From Nocardioides sp. YIM 152315 (GTDB taxonomy: Bacteria > Actinomycetota > Actinomycetes > Propionibacteriales > Nocardioidaceae), in assembly GCF_029210375.1 (NCBI RefSeq), contig NZ_JARGER010000040.1, positions 1-64,000 of the forward strand: a DNA stretch of 64,000 nt, written 5' to 3'. Position 1 is the first letter of the stretch. Every line of letters starts with the position of its first letter. Both the position numbers and the translations under genes were made by a program. The notes under the pieces were generated by a model. That model saw only the letters and a list, made by a program, of their open reading frames with translations. It ran no database searches and was not told the DNA's origin. Below are positions 7,268 to 16,800 of the stretch, piece after piece.

Positions 7268-8516
7268 AGCGTCGACGACGGGCGAGCACCGGTCGCAGCA
7301 GCAGGGCGATCACCAGCAGGCCGCCGCCGATCAGGCCCCACCACACCGCGTCGTCCCGCAGGTCGGCGAGCACGTCGGGCTCCGGCTCCGGGACGGGTGC
7401 CCGGGCCTGCGGCGCGTCGCGCACCACGGTCCGCTCGACCGTGCCGTCGGCGGCCGGCGCGAGAGGCCGCGTGAGCGCCTCGTAGGGCTGCACCACCCCG
7501 GCCCCGGTCAGCGGCGTCGGGTCGTCGGTCGTGCCGTTGGCCGTGTTGACCAGGCGCGCGACGACCTGACGCGGCCCGTCGTCGGGGTGGCGCCGCCACA
7601 GCAGCGCGAGCACCCCGGCCACCTCGCCCGCCGCCGCCGCGGTCGAGGTGGGCTGCACCAGGCAGGTGCCACCGTTGAGGCCGTAGGACACGGCGTCGTA
7701 CGACGGCGCCGCGACGACCGTCCGGGAGTTCTTGAGGACGTTCGCGAACGCGCCCTCGGGATCTCCGGAGGAGTTGACGGCGACGACGCCGGGATAGCCA
7801 GCCGGGAAGAGCACCGGCCCGGCGTCCTCGGTGCGGGCGCTCGGGTCGGTGGCGTCGGTGGCGAAGTCGGTCGCGAGCTCGGTGCCGTCCTCGGGCCGGT
7901 CGCCGCTGGCCGCGACCAGCACCACGCCCGCCTGCTGCACGATCTCGACCGCATGCTTGAGCCCGCCGTTCTTGCGCACCGCGAACGGCACCACGGCGAC
8001 CTTGATGTCGAGCTCGTCGGCCCGGTCGGCGACCCAGCGCAGGCCGTCGGAGAGGTGCGGCGCGGACGGACGCGCGGAGTCCTCGTCCGAAGCGCCGTCG
8101 CGGTAGACCCGGACGTCGACGATCTCGGCGTCGGGGGCGAACCCGACCGGCTGCCCGTCCGGCCGGTCGGCACCGGCCACCAGGCCGGCCACCTCGGTGC
8201 CGAGCGGGTCCTCGATCTCGCCCGCCGCCCCGCCCCGCACCTCGGTCGCGTGCACCGGAACGGCGCCGCCGAGCACGCCCGGCCCGAGCACCGCGACGCG
8301 CACCGGCGTCCCCGACAGCGGGGACGTCGCGCGCGCCACCTCCTGGGCGGCGGCGATCCCGAGGTCGCGGTAGGGCGCGCTCGGGCGACCGGTGTGGCCG
8401 GGCGCGACCGACGAGTCGACGCCGAGGCAGACGTTGTCGACGGCGTACGCCGGGGGCGCCACGGTCAGCGAGGCTCCCGCCACCGCCACGAGCGCCGCGG
8501 CGACCCTCAGGCGCAT
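7266..8516 (-). CDS. mycP: Mycosin-like protein with a degenerate protease site (ESX component)
   Basis: Mycosins are membrane-anchored subtilisin-like proteases of type VII secretion systems; they also hold the complex together. This 416-residue protein has a signal peptide (to about residue 26), the subtilase fold and a C-terminal TM anchor (about 388-410), as MycP should. The catalytic positions are altered. Where subtilases read VAVIDTGV there is VAVLGPGV (Gly78 for Asp); HGTxVAG reads LGTEVAG (Leu105 for His); the oxyanion motif AAAGN reads AASGD (Asp206 for Asn). Only the serine, in PTSTAAAAG (Ser291), remains. It is therefore probably not a protease, and its retained role would be structural. 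It overlaps eccB by ten bases. The signal, anchor and neighbours make the family call firm; inactivity is inferred. Confidence 0.85.
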   Translation of the reverse strand: MRLRVAAALVAVAGASLTVAPPAYAVDNVCLGVDSSVAPGHTGRPSAPYRDLGIAAAQEVARATSPLSGTPVRVAVLGPGVLGGAVPVHATEVRGGAAGEIEDPLGTEVAGLVAGADRPDGQPVGFAPDAEIVDVRVYRDGASDEDSARPSAPHLSDGLRWVADRADELDIKVAVVPFAVRKNGGLKHAVEIVQQAGVVLVAASGDRPEDGTELATDFATDATDPSARTEDAGPVLFPAGYPGVVAVNSSGDPEGAFANVLKNSRTVVAAPSYDAVSYGLNGGTCLVQPTSTAAAAGEVAGVLALLWRRHPDDGPRQVVARLVNTANGTTDDPTPLTGAGVVQPYEALTRPLAPAADGTVERTVVRDAPQARAPVPEPEPDVLADLRDDAVWWGLIGGGLLVIALLLRPVLARRRR

Positions 8517-9937
8517 GCGGGCTCGTCCCGCTCACTGGGCGGCGAGAGGGCGGCGTCGCGGGAGAGGTTGACCCCGCAGTCGAAGAGCTCCACCCAGGTG
8601 TCCGGGACGACGACCGTGGCGTGGTCGCCGTAGCCGAGCGCGTCGGCGGCGCCGTCGCCCACGAGCGGGTTGGCGCGGCCCTTGGCGTCGATGAAGAACG
8701 GCGCGCCCTGCTCGGGATCGGTCCAGCCTCCGGAGAGCACGTAGGCCCCGCGGCCCGCGGCGACCACCGGCTCCTTCTCGCCGGCCGGCAGCCCCGCAGC
8801 GCCGGAGGCGTCACCCGGGTGGCGCAGCTGCACCGTCGGGGTCTTTCCGGGCTCGGTCTCCAGCTGGGCGCAGGGCTCGTCGATCGCCTCGTCGGGCAGG
8901 AGGTCCGGCCAGGCGGCCTCCTCGAGCAAGTCGTCGCCGCGCGGGACCCGCGGCGCCGCGTCGACGGTCACCGGCGCGATCACCCGGTCGTCGGGAGCGA
9001 CCAGGTTGCTGTACGCCGCCGCCTCGAACTCGGTGAGCTCGACCGGCCCGCTCTCGGTGAGCAGCAGCTGCTGGTCGCCGGCCGCGAGCAGATCGCCCAC
9101 CCGGTGGTCCCCGATCACCCCGGCGTCGTCGTCCGCGGCGTACGCCGGTGTCGACCCGTAGCCGGTGATCCCGAAGCTCTCCCAGTCCAGAGGCGCACCG
9201 ACCGGGAAGAGGTTGATCCAGTCGCGGCTGACGGGGATCGCGTTGCCGGTGGTCTGGAGGTTCAGCGCGGACAGCAGGTTGTCGGTCTGGTTGCCCTGCG
9301 GCACGACCGGGAGCAGCACCGCGCCGACGGCGCCGGCGGCGGGTTCGTCGACGCCGTCGCGGGGCAGCACCACGAAGAGGTCGTCCCCGTTGGTGACCGT
9401 CACGCCCTGCGCCGGGGCGGGAAGCACGTCGGGCTGCTCGGCGACCTGCACCCGGACGCCGGCGCCGGCCGCCGTGCAGGCCGTCCAGCCGCTGTCGATG
9501 AGCAGGCCGGGCGTCGGCACGCTCGCCGGGGCACCGAAGATGCCGATGTCGTCGCCGATCCGCTGCTCGTCGATGGTCTCCTGCTCGACCAGCATCGGCT
9601 CGGCGTCGCCGCCCAGGATCAGCTTCGCGCTGGTCGAGTTGATGACCGGACGCAGCTCGGGGTCGTCGCTGTCGTCGACGATGACGTACGCCGCGCCGGT
9701 GTCCTTCGAGATGATGAGGCCCTGTTGCTTCCAGTCGGTGGGCGCGGTCGGCGAGAAGACCCCGGTGATCGCGGCGCCGGCCGCGAGCAGCACCGCGAGC
9801 GCGAGCCCGCCGACGAGCGAGCGGCCGGGCCGCGCCGGCTCGACCTCGCGCCCGCCCGGTGCGCCGGAGACGAACGCGGTGACCAGGCGGCGGCGGCTGA
9901 ACGAATAGGCCTCGACGAGGTCCTTCTTGGTGGCCAT
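8507..9937 (-). CDS. eccB: Type VII secretion protein EccB
   Basis: EccB is the single-span component that reaches into the periplasm-like space above the ESX membrane complex. The 476-residue product has a short basic cytoplasmic N-terminus (MATKKDLVEAYSFSRRRLVTAF), one TM segment (about residues 40-61, GGLALAVLLAAGAAITGV) and a large extracytoplasmic region opening with WKQQGLIISKDTGAAYVI. Cysteines in TACTAAG, EPCAQL and FDCGVN suggest disulfides. Eleven bases follow the eccD stop and the end overlaps mycP, so the three are translated from one message. Confidence 0.93.
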   Translation of the reverse strand: MATKKDLVEAYSFSRRRLVTAFVSGAPGGREVEPARPGRSLVGGLALAVLLAAGAAITGVFSPTAPTDWKQQGLIISKDTGAAYVIVDDSDDPELRPVINSTSAKLILGGDAEPMLVEQETIDEQRIGDDIGIFGAPASVPTPGLLIDSGWTACTAAGAGVRVQVAEQPDVLPAPAQGVTVTNGDDLFVVLPRDGVDEPAAGAVGAVLLPVVPQGNQTDNLLSALNLQTTGNAIPVSRDWINLFPVGAPLDWESFGITGYGSTPAYAADDDAGVIGDHRVGDLLAAGDQQLLLTESGPVELTEFEAAAYSNLVAPDDRVIAPVTVDAAPRVPRGDDLLEEAAWPDLLPDEAIDEPCAQLETEPGKTPTVQLRHPGDASGAAGLPAGEKEPVVAAGRGAYVLSGGWTDPEQGAPFFIDAKGRANPLVGDGAADALGYGDHATVVVPDTWVELFDCGVNLSRDAALSPPSERDEPACA

Positions 9938-9947
9938 GTCGGTCGGC

Positions 9948-11300
9948 TCAGCTGCGGATCGCGGAGAACAGGCCGACGGCGACGACGAGCAGCGGCAGCA
10001 GCGCCAGCAGCCCGACGCTCTCGGCGACGTCGCCGAGGCGGCCGCGTCGCACCGACGGGGTGGCCGGCAGCAGCGTGACCGCGAGGAGGAGCGCGCCGCT
10101 CGCCGCCAGCAGCACCGCGACGGTGGGACGCCAGTCCGGCTGCAGCCAGAGGGCGGCGACGGACGTCGACAGCAGGCCGAGGATCCCGGAGACCAGGCCG
10201 ACGAGGACCTCGGGTCCGGTGCGGTACTGCCGGGTGCGCAGCATCACCACCGCGCAGCAGACGACGGCCAGGATCGCGCCGGCGACGCCGAGCGAGACGG
10301 CCAGCGGGGCGATCAGCACCAGCAGCAGGCCGACGGTCGCCGTGACCGCCACCAGGATCTCGTGGGCGACGCGCGCGTCGGCGCCGACCCGGGCCGCGTC
10401 GACCGGGCGCGGCTCCGCGGTGATGTCGGCGACGCTGTAGAGCTGGTCGACCGAGGTGCCGGTGGCGCCGAGCGCCAGCCAGGGGAAGACGCTGCCCGCG
10501 ACCACCACGAGCACGAGGGCGACGCTCAGCACCACCGCGGGCTCGACGTCCGCGACGTCGAGCAGCAGCCCGTCGATGAGGAAGACCGCGCCCGCGACGA
10601 CCGGCGGCAGCACGAGCGTCCGGCCGGCGCCGAGCCCGAGCAGGCAGATCAGCCCGGCTCCCATCGCCGCGGCGGCGCCGGCCATCACGGGTGGGCCGAA
10701 GAACGGCTCGTCGGTCACGAGCATCAGGCCCGCGACGGCGGCGTACAGGGTGCCGGTCCACGCCACGGCGACGGCCGCCTCCGGCTCGCGCTGGGCGCGC
10801 GAGAGCACGATCGCCCCGGTCACCAGGGCGGCGGCGACCACCGCCGCGGCCACGCCGGCGAGCAGCGAGCCGCGCTGGATCAGCAGCGCCACGGCGCCGA
10901 GCGCCATCAGCAGGCCGGCCGCGCACAGGGCGGTACGGCGACCCGCGGCGGGCTCCCACGGCTTGAGATCCTGCTCGACGACGTCGGTCATCGCCTCGAC
11001 CACGTCGTCGTAGACCCGCGGCGGCTCGTCGTCGACGCCGGCCGCGACCGTGAGCAGGCCGCCGTCCTCGATGCCCTGGCTGACCAGGCCGGCGTCGGGC
11101 GCGAGCTCGCGGCCCTCGGGGGTGACGAGGCGGTAGCCGCCGTAGACGGAGCCGGCGTCGAGCAGACCGACGCCGCGGGCCAGCTCGGGGACCAGCTCGG
11201 CGACCGGGACGGCGCCGGGCAGCACCAGGTCGACCCGTCGGGTGCCGGACGCGACCGTGACGCGCACCAGCCCCGGGCTGCTCACCGGTGCCTGGTTCAT
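9948..11300 (-). CDS. eccD: Type VII secretion integral membrane protein EccD (copy 1)
   Basis: EccD builds the membrane vestibule of the ESX translocon. The 450-residue product has an N-terminal ubiquitin-like domain (residues 10-90, VRVTVASGTRRVDLVLPG) and about eleven hydrophobic spans from residue 127 on, the family pattern. A GGAGG ribosome site precedes the ATG. It follows the esx genes after a 20-bp hairpin and leads into eccB and mycP. A second, divergent EccD lies at 12225-13589. Confidence 0.92.
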   Translation of the reverse strand: MNQAPVSSPGLVRVTVASGTRRVDLVLPGAVPVAELVPELARGVGLLDAGSVYGGYRLVTPEGRELAPDAGLVSQGIEDGGLLTVAAGVDDEPPRVYDDVVEAMTDVVEQDLKPWEPAAGRRTALCAAGLLMALGAVALLIQRGSLLAGVAAAVVAAALVTGAIVLSRAQREPEAAVAVAWTGTLYAAVAGLMLVTDEPFFGPPVMAGAAAAMGAGLICLLGLGAGRTLVLPPVVAGAVFLIDGLLLDVADVEPAVVLSVALVLVVVAGSVFPWLALGATGTSVDQLYSVADITAEPRPVDAARVGADARVAHEILVAVTATVGLLLVLIAPLAVSLGVAGAILAVVCCAVVMLRTRQYRTGPEVLVGLVSGILGLLSTSVAALWLQPDWRPTVAVLLAASGALLLAVTLLPATPSVRRGRLGDVAESVGLLALLPLLVVAVGLFSAIRS

Positions 11301-11352
11301 CGCCCTCCGACTCCTCCCGTGTCCAGCGATCCTCGTTCAGCCGTGCTCACCT

Positions 11353-11395
11353 GTCGGGAGAGGGGCCGGCGCAGCGCGCCGACCCCTCTCCTGAC
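11353..11395 (-). terminator. Strong intercistronic hairpin between esx genes and eccD
   Basis: About 20 bp of stem (GGAGAGGGGCCGGCGC with one mismatch to its partner, extended by four pairs) and a three-base loop, without a U run. It lies after the WXG100 stop and before eccD. Inference: it stabilises the 3' end of the esx transcript or lets only part of transcription continue, giving more Esx substrate than membrane components. Confidence 0.7.
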
Positions 11396-11411
11396 GTGTG
11401 CCTCGCGTGCC

Positions 11412-11708
11412 TCACATGTCGAACGAGGCGGCGCCGCGTGCGTCGGCCGCCTTGTACTCGGCGTTCGACGTGTGCACGGTCGTGCTGGTGTCCTGCAGCA
11501 GGGTCTTCATCTCCTGCATCGCGGTGTCCCACTTGGACTTGGCGACGATGTAGGCCTGCTGGGCGTTACCGGTCCAGTCGCTGCGCAGGGGGGCCAGCTC
11601 GGACTCGAGCTGGTTGAGCCGGTCGTCGATCTTCTTCACGGCGTCGGCCAGGTCCTGGGCCGCCGTGTCGAGGCCGGCGTGGTTGACGCGGAGTCCGTCG
11701 AGAGCCAT
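11412..11708 (-). CDS. WXG100 family type VII secretion protein (EsxB-like)
   Basis: A 98-residue helical-hairpin protein of the WXG100 family, secreted as a dimer by the ESX machine. The turn motif is WTG (residues 45-47) and the C-terminus carries the general export signal YxxxD as YKAAD (85-89), the mark of the EsxB/CFP-10 side. An AAGGAAG ribosome site fits the ATG at 11708. It follows the other WXG100 gene after 29 bases; the two products probably form a heterodimer. Confidence 0.93.
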   Translation of the reverse strand: MALDGLRVNHAGLDTAAQDLADAVKKIDDRLNQLESELAPLRSDWTGNAQQAYIVAKSKWDTAMQEMKTLLQDTSTTVHTSNAEYKAADARGAASFDM

Positions 11709-11737
11709 CTCAGTCACTTCCTTCGTTCCGGTTCCGG

Positions 11738-12055
11738 TCAGCCGAGACGGCCGGTCAGCTTGCTGTAGTTGGCGGACTGGGACTGGTCGGTGTTGACGTT
11801 GTCCTTCTCCGTCGAGGTCAGCGACGCCTCGAAGTCGTTGAGCGCCCTGGTGATCACCCGCTGCTTCTCGTTCCACGCCTGGTGGAGCGCGAAGAAGGCG
11901 TTGCCACCGGCACCGGCCCACTTGCCCTGGATGCCGGCGATCTGCCCCTCCAGGTTCTTGCTGAGGCTGTCGAAGTCCTGCTTGGCCGTGGCCACGAGCC
12001 CGGCCGCCTTGGTGAGTGTGCCCTCACCCTGTCCCATCTCTGCTGCGCCCGACAT
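11738..12055 (-). CDS. WXG100 family type VII secretion protein (EsxA-like)
   Basis: A 105-residue WXG100 protein with the turn motif WAG (46-48) between two amphipathic helices and no C-terminal YxxxD. By arrangement it is the partner of the protein at 11412-11708. The ATG at 12055 has an AAGGAG ribosome site eight bases before it. The 169 bases upstream hold the probable esx promoter and the eccD terminator hairpin. Confidence 0.92.
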   Translation of the reverse strand: MSGAAEMGQGEGTLTKAAGLVATAKQDFDSLSKNLEGQIAGIQGKWAGAGGNAFFALHQAWNEKQRVITRALNDFEASLTSTEKDNVNTDQSQSANYSKLTGRLG

Positions 12056-12146
12056 GACGCCAACTCCTTCCCCCGATGGCGGCGTCGACGCCGCTCGAGA
12101 CCGATGCGATTCCGGTTAGTCAGCCCGGTCCGTTCCGAGCCGGACA

Positions 12147-12166
12147 GGCCCCGATTACCCGGGGCC
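12147..12166 (-). terminator. Terminator hairpin after the second eccD gene
   Basis: A 7-bp GGCCCCG/CGGGGCC stem with a six-base loop, about 60 bases past the stop at 12225. It would isolate the esx genes from upstream transcription. Weak call because there is no U tract. Confidence 0.4.
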
Positions 12167-12224
12167 CCCTCCCCTAAACCTGAATCCACAGATGGCCGTC
12201 CGGAACTCGGGCTCCGGATCGGCG

Positions 12225-13589
12225 TCAGTTCGCCAGCTCCCACAGGCTCGCGAGCTCCCACAGCTCGCGGAACCAGCCGGCCGACACGACGACCGAGGCG
12301 ACGACGAGCGCGCCGCACCAGCCCTCGGCGACCTCCGCACGGCGTGCCCACCACGCCGACCTCCAGCCACGGCCGGTGGCCACCGCCACGACGACGAGGA
12401 CGACACCGAGCAGGACCGCGGAGACGGCCAGCGCCAGGACCGCGCCGTCACCCATGATCGGCAGCACCCCCGCGAGCAGGGCGAGCCAGCAGCCGAGGCC
12501 GGCGACCCGCAGCAGCGCACGGGCGCCGCGGTGACGGTAGCTGCGCGCGGCGAGCAGCAGTCCCGCGCCCGCCAGGCCGACCAGGCAGCGCGCGCCGATC
12601 CGGTCTACCCGCAGGGTCGCGGTGGTCAGCAGGAGCGGGGCGGCGACGAGGGCGACCACCGCCACCGCGGCGGTCGCGGCCGTCAGCAGCCGGGCCCCCT
12701 CAGTGGCGACGGCGGTCACGGCGGCGCGGCGTACGACCGAGCGGCCGCGCTTGCCGCCCGTCCGCTCGCGCGCCGACCAGGCGGTGACGGCGAGCCGCTC
12801 GAGGTCGAGGAGGTACTGGTCGGGCACGTCGATCACCAGGCCCGGTACGACGCGCGCAGCCAGCACGGCGAGCACCAGCAGGAGCGACCACGTCAGCCGT
12901 GGGGGTGCGCCCGCCAGCGTGCACAGGCCGGTGAGCCCGAAGACCACCGCGCCCACTGTGATCCACACCTGCAGGGGCTCGTCGGCGTGGCGACCGAGGG
13001 CGCGGGCCGTCGCCGCGGCGAGCGCGGCCACCAACGCCACCAGTCCGAGCACCATCGGCAGGCGCGCGGGATGTGGGTCCCACACCACCGCGAGCGCCGC
13101 CGCCGCGGCGAACGCCGGCGCGGCCACCACCCGCTGCGCGGCGTGCCGACCCACGGGCACGGCCCCGACCAAGGCCCCGGCGACCAGCACGAGCACGACC
13201 GCGAACCGGAGGCGTTCGTCGTCGACCGTGGCCGCCGCCCAGCCGGAGGCCACGGCACCGAGCGCGGCGACGGCGGCCACGACCCCACCGACTCCGCCGC
13301 GCTGACCGGGCGCCGGCGCGCTCCGGGCGGCGGACCGGCCGGCCGGGACGACGTCGGTGGTGGCGACCAGCACGTCCCCGGCGCGTACGCCGGCCTGTGG
13401 CAGCGGTGCGTCGGGCGGCAGCACGACACCGATCCGGCTGCACAGCACGGGGACCGTGGGCAGCCCGACCCGGCGCGCGTACTCAGCGGCCACGTCGACC
13501 GCCGAGGCGCCGGCGGGCACGACGAGGTCGAGCACCCCGACCGGGCCGTGCACGCTCAGCGCCAGGTCGGCGGTCGCGCTAGTGGTCAT
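12225..13589 (-). CDS. Second EccD-like integral membrane protein
   Basis: A 454-residue protein with the EccD plan: a ubiquitin-like N-terminal domain (residues 5-85, containing VGVLDLVVPAGASAVDVAAEY) and about eleven TM segments, with a cytoplasmic loop (PDQYLLDLERLAVTAWSARERT region, near residue 265) after the sixth. It differs strongly from the EccD at 9948-11300. In mycobacterial ESX complexes two EccD copies form a dimer in each protomer, so two paralogues could form a heterodimer here. The ATG at 13589 and its GAGG ribosome site lie inside the left end of a 168-bp repeat element; the first four codons belong to that element. Family call from topology; pairing is inference. Confidence 0.8.
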   Translation of the reverse strand: MTTSATADLALSVHGPVGVLDLVVPAGASAVDVAAEYARRVGLPTVPVLCSRIGVVLPPDAPLPQAGVRAGDVLVATTDVVPAGRSAARSAPAPGQRGGVGGVVAAVAALGAVASGWAAATVDDERLRFAVVLVLVAGALVGAVPVGRHAAQRVVAAPAFAAAAALAVVWDPHPARLPMVLGLVALVAALAAATARALGRHADEPLQVWITVGAVVFGLTGLCTLAGAPPRLTWSLLLVLAVLAARVVPGLVIDVPDQYLLDLERLAVTAWSARERTGGKRGRSVVRRAAVTAVATEGARLLTAATAAVAVVALVAAPLLLTTATLRVDRIGARCLVGLAGAGLLLAARSYRHRGARALLRVAGLGCWLALLAGVLPIMGDGAVLALAVSAVLLGVVLVVVAVATGRGWRSAWWARRAEVAEGWCGALVVASVVVSAGWFRELWELASLWELAN

Positions 13590-13746
13590 CGCTGGAAGTT
13601 CCTCGGGGATGGCCCGTGCTCCGGGTGCGTGCATCGCAAGGCGGCGGAGCGAAGGCAGACTGGGTCGTCTTTCGAGCGACGCCAACGCAGCGAGGTGCGT
13701 GCCCGGGGTGCGGGACACCCGAAGAACTTCCGGTGGTGGCCACTAG
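13579..13746. repeat. 168-bp element with terminal inverted repeats, copy A
   Basis: Starts and ends with CTAG. The outer about 32 bases pair (CTAGTGGtCAtCgCtGGAAG against the reverse complement of the right end, with few mismatches). The central about 90 bases match copy C at 50423-50590 closely, including GTGCATCGCAAGGCGGCG and GCCAACGCAGCGAGGTGCGT. It separates divergent eccD-like and eccC genes and its left end contains the start codon of the former. Confidence 0.8.
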
Positions 13747-13889
13747 TCACCTCGTCCTCACCCTCCTGCACCCATACTCGTCGCTCGGACTGCTCTTCCC
13801 CCGAGAACCGATGCGTCAACCACGCGCGAGCGGGGTAGTTGTCCGGCCGGATGCCGGACCAGCCCGGCCCAGCACTGGAGGGGGACGCG

Positions 13890-16800
13890 TTGACGACGAC
13901 GCTGCGCGGCACGCGCCTGGACGAGCCGGAGATGCCGTCCGGCCAGCTCGTGCTCCAGTCGCCGCCGCAGATCGAGCCCAACGAGGGCGCGAGCGGCGTG
14001 CTCATGAACGCCATCCCGATGCTCGGCAGCCTCGGCTCGATCGTGCTGGTGGCGACGATGGGCCGGGCCAGCGGCGGCCGCGGGTTCATCGCGGCGGGCA
14101 TGTTCCTCTTCGCGACCCTGGGCTTCATCATCGTCCAGCTCGACCGGCAGCGGAAGCAGCGCACCCAGCAGGTGACCGGCTCGCGCACGGAGTACCTGCG
14201 CTACCTCGCCAACGTCCGCAAGCTCGCCCGCGACGCGGCCGCCCAGCAGCGGCGCGCGCTGACCTGGCACCACCCCGAGCCGGCCTCGCTGCCCGCGCTC
14301 GCCGAGGAGCGGTCGCGGCTGTGGGAGCACGCGAGCGCCGACCCCGACTTCCTCCAGGTGCGGTACGGCGTGTGCGCCCAGCCGCTCGCGCTCGAGCTCG
14401 TGCCGCCGGAGAGCACGCCGATCGACCAGGTCGACCCGGCCGCCGCGTCGGCGCTGCACCGGCTGCTCGTGGTGCACCGGCTCCAACCGGACCTGCCGGC
14501 GTCGATCGACCTCCGCGCGTTCGACCGCATCGAGGTGTGCGGCCCCGAGGAGCCGGCGCGCTCGCTCGCCCGGTCGCTCATCTGCTCGGCCACGGCGTTC
14601 CACGCGCCCGAGCACCTCGCGGTCGCCGTGCTCGCGTCGGAGCCGAACCTCGCCCACTGGGACTGGATCAAGTGGCTGCCCCACGCCCAGAGCAGTCGGC
14701 AGTCCGACGCCGTCGGTCCGATGCGGATGGTCTCGACCTCGCTGGCCGACCTCGCCGGGCTGCTGCCCGCCGACCTGCCGGACCGGCCGCGGTTCGGGGC
14801 CGACGAGCGGCCCGCCAGCCCCCACCTGCTACTGATCATCGACGGGGGAGAGCTGCCGCCGGGCAACCACGTCGTACCTCCCGACGGCCTGCACGGCGTC
14901 ACGCTCGTCGACCTGCCCGCGCGCTGGGACGAGCTCGAGGACCCGACCCGGCTGCGGGTGCAGTTCGACGACGAGGCCGCCCCCGACGCCCGGGGCCGCC
15001 ACGCCATCCTCGCGCTGCGGCTGCGCGAGGAGCCGATCCGGGCGCGCGCCGACGCGTGCCCGCTGGCGACCGCCGAGGCGTTCGCGCGGCGGCTGACCCC
15101 GCTGCACACGGTCGCCGCCGGGGTCGTGGAGTCGAGCGGGGAGATCGCCGCGCCGAGCGACTTCATGGAGCTCCTCGCGCTCGGCGACGTCCACTCTTTC
15201 GACCCGGGGAGGGCCTGGCGGCCCCGGCCGGCGCGCGACCGGCTGCGGGTGCCGATCGGGCTCGGCGAGGGCAGCGCGCTGGTCCACCTCGACATCAAGG
15301 AGTCCGCCCAGCAGGGCATGGGCCCCCACGGTCTGGTGATCGGCGCGACCGGCTCCGGCAAGTCGGAGTTCCTGCGCACGCTCGTCCTCGGGCTGGCGAT
15401 GACCCACTCCCCCGAGCAGCTCAACATGGTGCTCGTCGACTTCAAGGGCGGCGCGACCTTCGCCGGGATGTCCGACATGCCGCACGTCTCCGCGGTGATC
15501 ACCAACCTCGCCCAGGAGCTCACGCTCGTCGACCGCATGCAGGACGCCCTGTCGGGGGAGATGGTGCGCCGCCAGGAGCTGCTCCGCGAGGCGGGCAACT
15601 TCGCGTCGGTGCGGGACTACGAGAAGGCGCGCGCGTCCGGCGACGACCTGCCGCCCCTGCCGTCGCTCTTCATCGTCGTCGACGAGTTCTCCGAGATGCT
15701 GTCGGCCAAGCCGGAGTTCATCGACCTCTTCGTCGCCATCGGCCGCCTCGGCCGCTCGCTCGGGCTGCACCTGCTGCTCGCCTCGCAGCGCCTCGAGGAG
15801 GGACGACTGCGCGGACTGGAGTCGCACCTCTCCTACCGGGTCGGCCTGCGCACCTTCAGCGCGACCGAGTCGCGCGCCGTGCTGGGCGTCCCCGACGCCT
15901 ACGAGCTGCCGCCGGACCCCGGCCTCGGCTACCTCAAGCCCGACCCGACGACGATGATGCGCTTCAAGGCGGCGTACGTCTCCGGCCCGCCCAGCACGAA
16001 GGTCCACCACGTCCGGCGCGACGAGGGCGGCCACGTGCGCGGCATCCTGCCGTTCACGATCTCGGAGGTGCAGAGCCTGGAGATCGCCGAGCCCGAGCCG
16101 GAGCCGATCCCCGCGAAGCCGGCTCCGGAGGACGGCGAGTCGCTCTTCGCGGTCGCCGTGCGCCACATGGTCGGGCACGGGCCGGAGGCCCACCAGGTCT
16201 GGCTGCCGCCGCTGGATGCCCCGGACACGCTCGACCAGCTCATGGGCGACCTTGCGCCCACCGGCCGGCACGGACTGGTCTCCGACCAGTGGCGTCGGCT
16301 CGGCGGCCTCGTCGTACCGCTCGGCACCGTCGACCGCCCCCGCGAGCAGCGGCGCGACACCCTCACCGTCGACCTCTCCGGCGCCGGGGGGCACGCCGCC
16401 GTCGTCGGCGGGCCGCGCAGCGGCAAGAGCACGCTGCTGCGCACGATCGTCACCAGCCTGTCGCTGACGACGACGCCGCTGGAGTCGCAGTTCTACGTGC
16501 TCGACTTCGGCGGCGGCACGTTCGCGCCGTTCGCGAACCTGCCGCACGTCGCCGGAGTCGGCACCCGCGCGGAGCCCGACGTCGTACGCCGGATCATCGC
16601 CGAGGTGCGCGGCATCGTCGATCGCCGCGAGGCCCACTTCCGCGCCCACACCATCGACTCGATCGAGACCTACCGCTCCCGGCGCGCGGCAGGCCGCACC
16701 GACGACGGCTACGGCGACGTCTTCCTCGTCGTCGACGGGTGGAGCACGCTGCGTGCCGACTTCGACGACCTCGAGGCCGAGATCCAGCAGCTCGCGACCC

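Noticed and set aside
13579..13746. Protein-coding reading of the 168-bp element core (LAALASLERRPS and similar)
   Set aside because: The frame is open in several copies but lacks a start with ribosome site; the pattern is better explained as a conserved DNA/RNA element.
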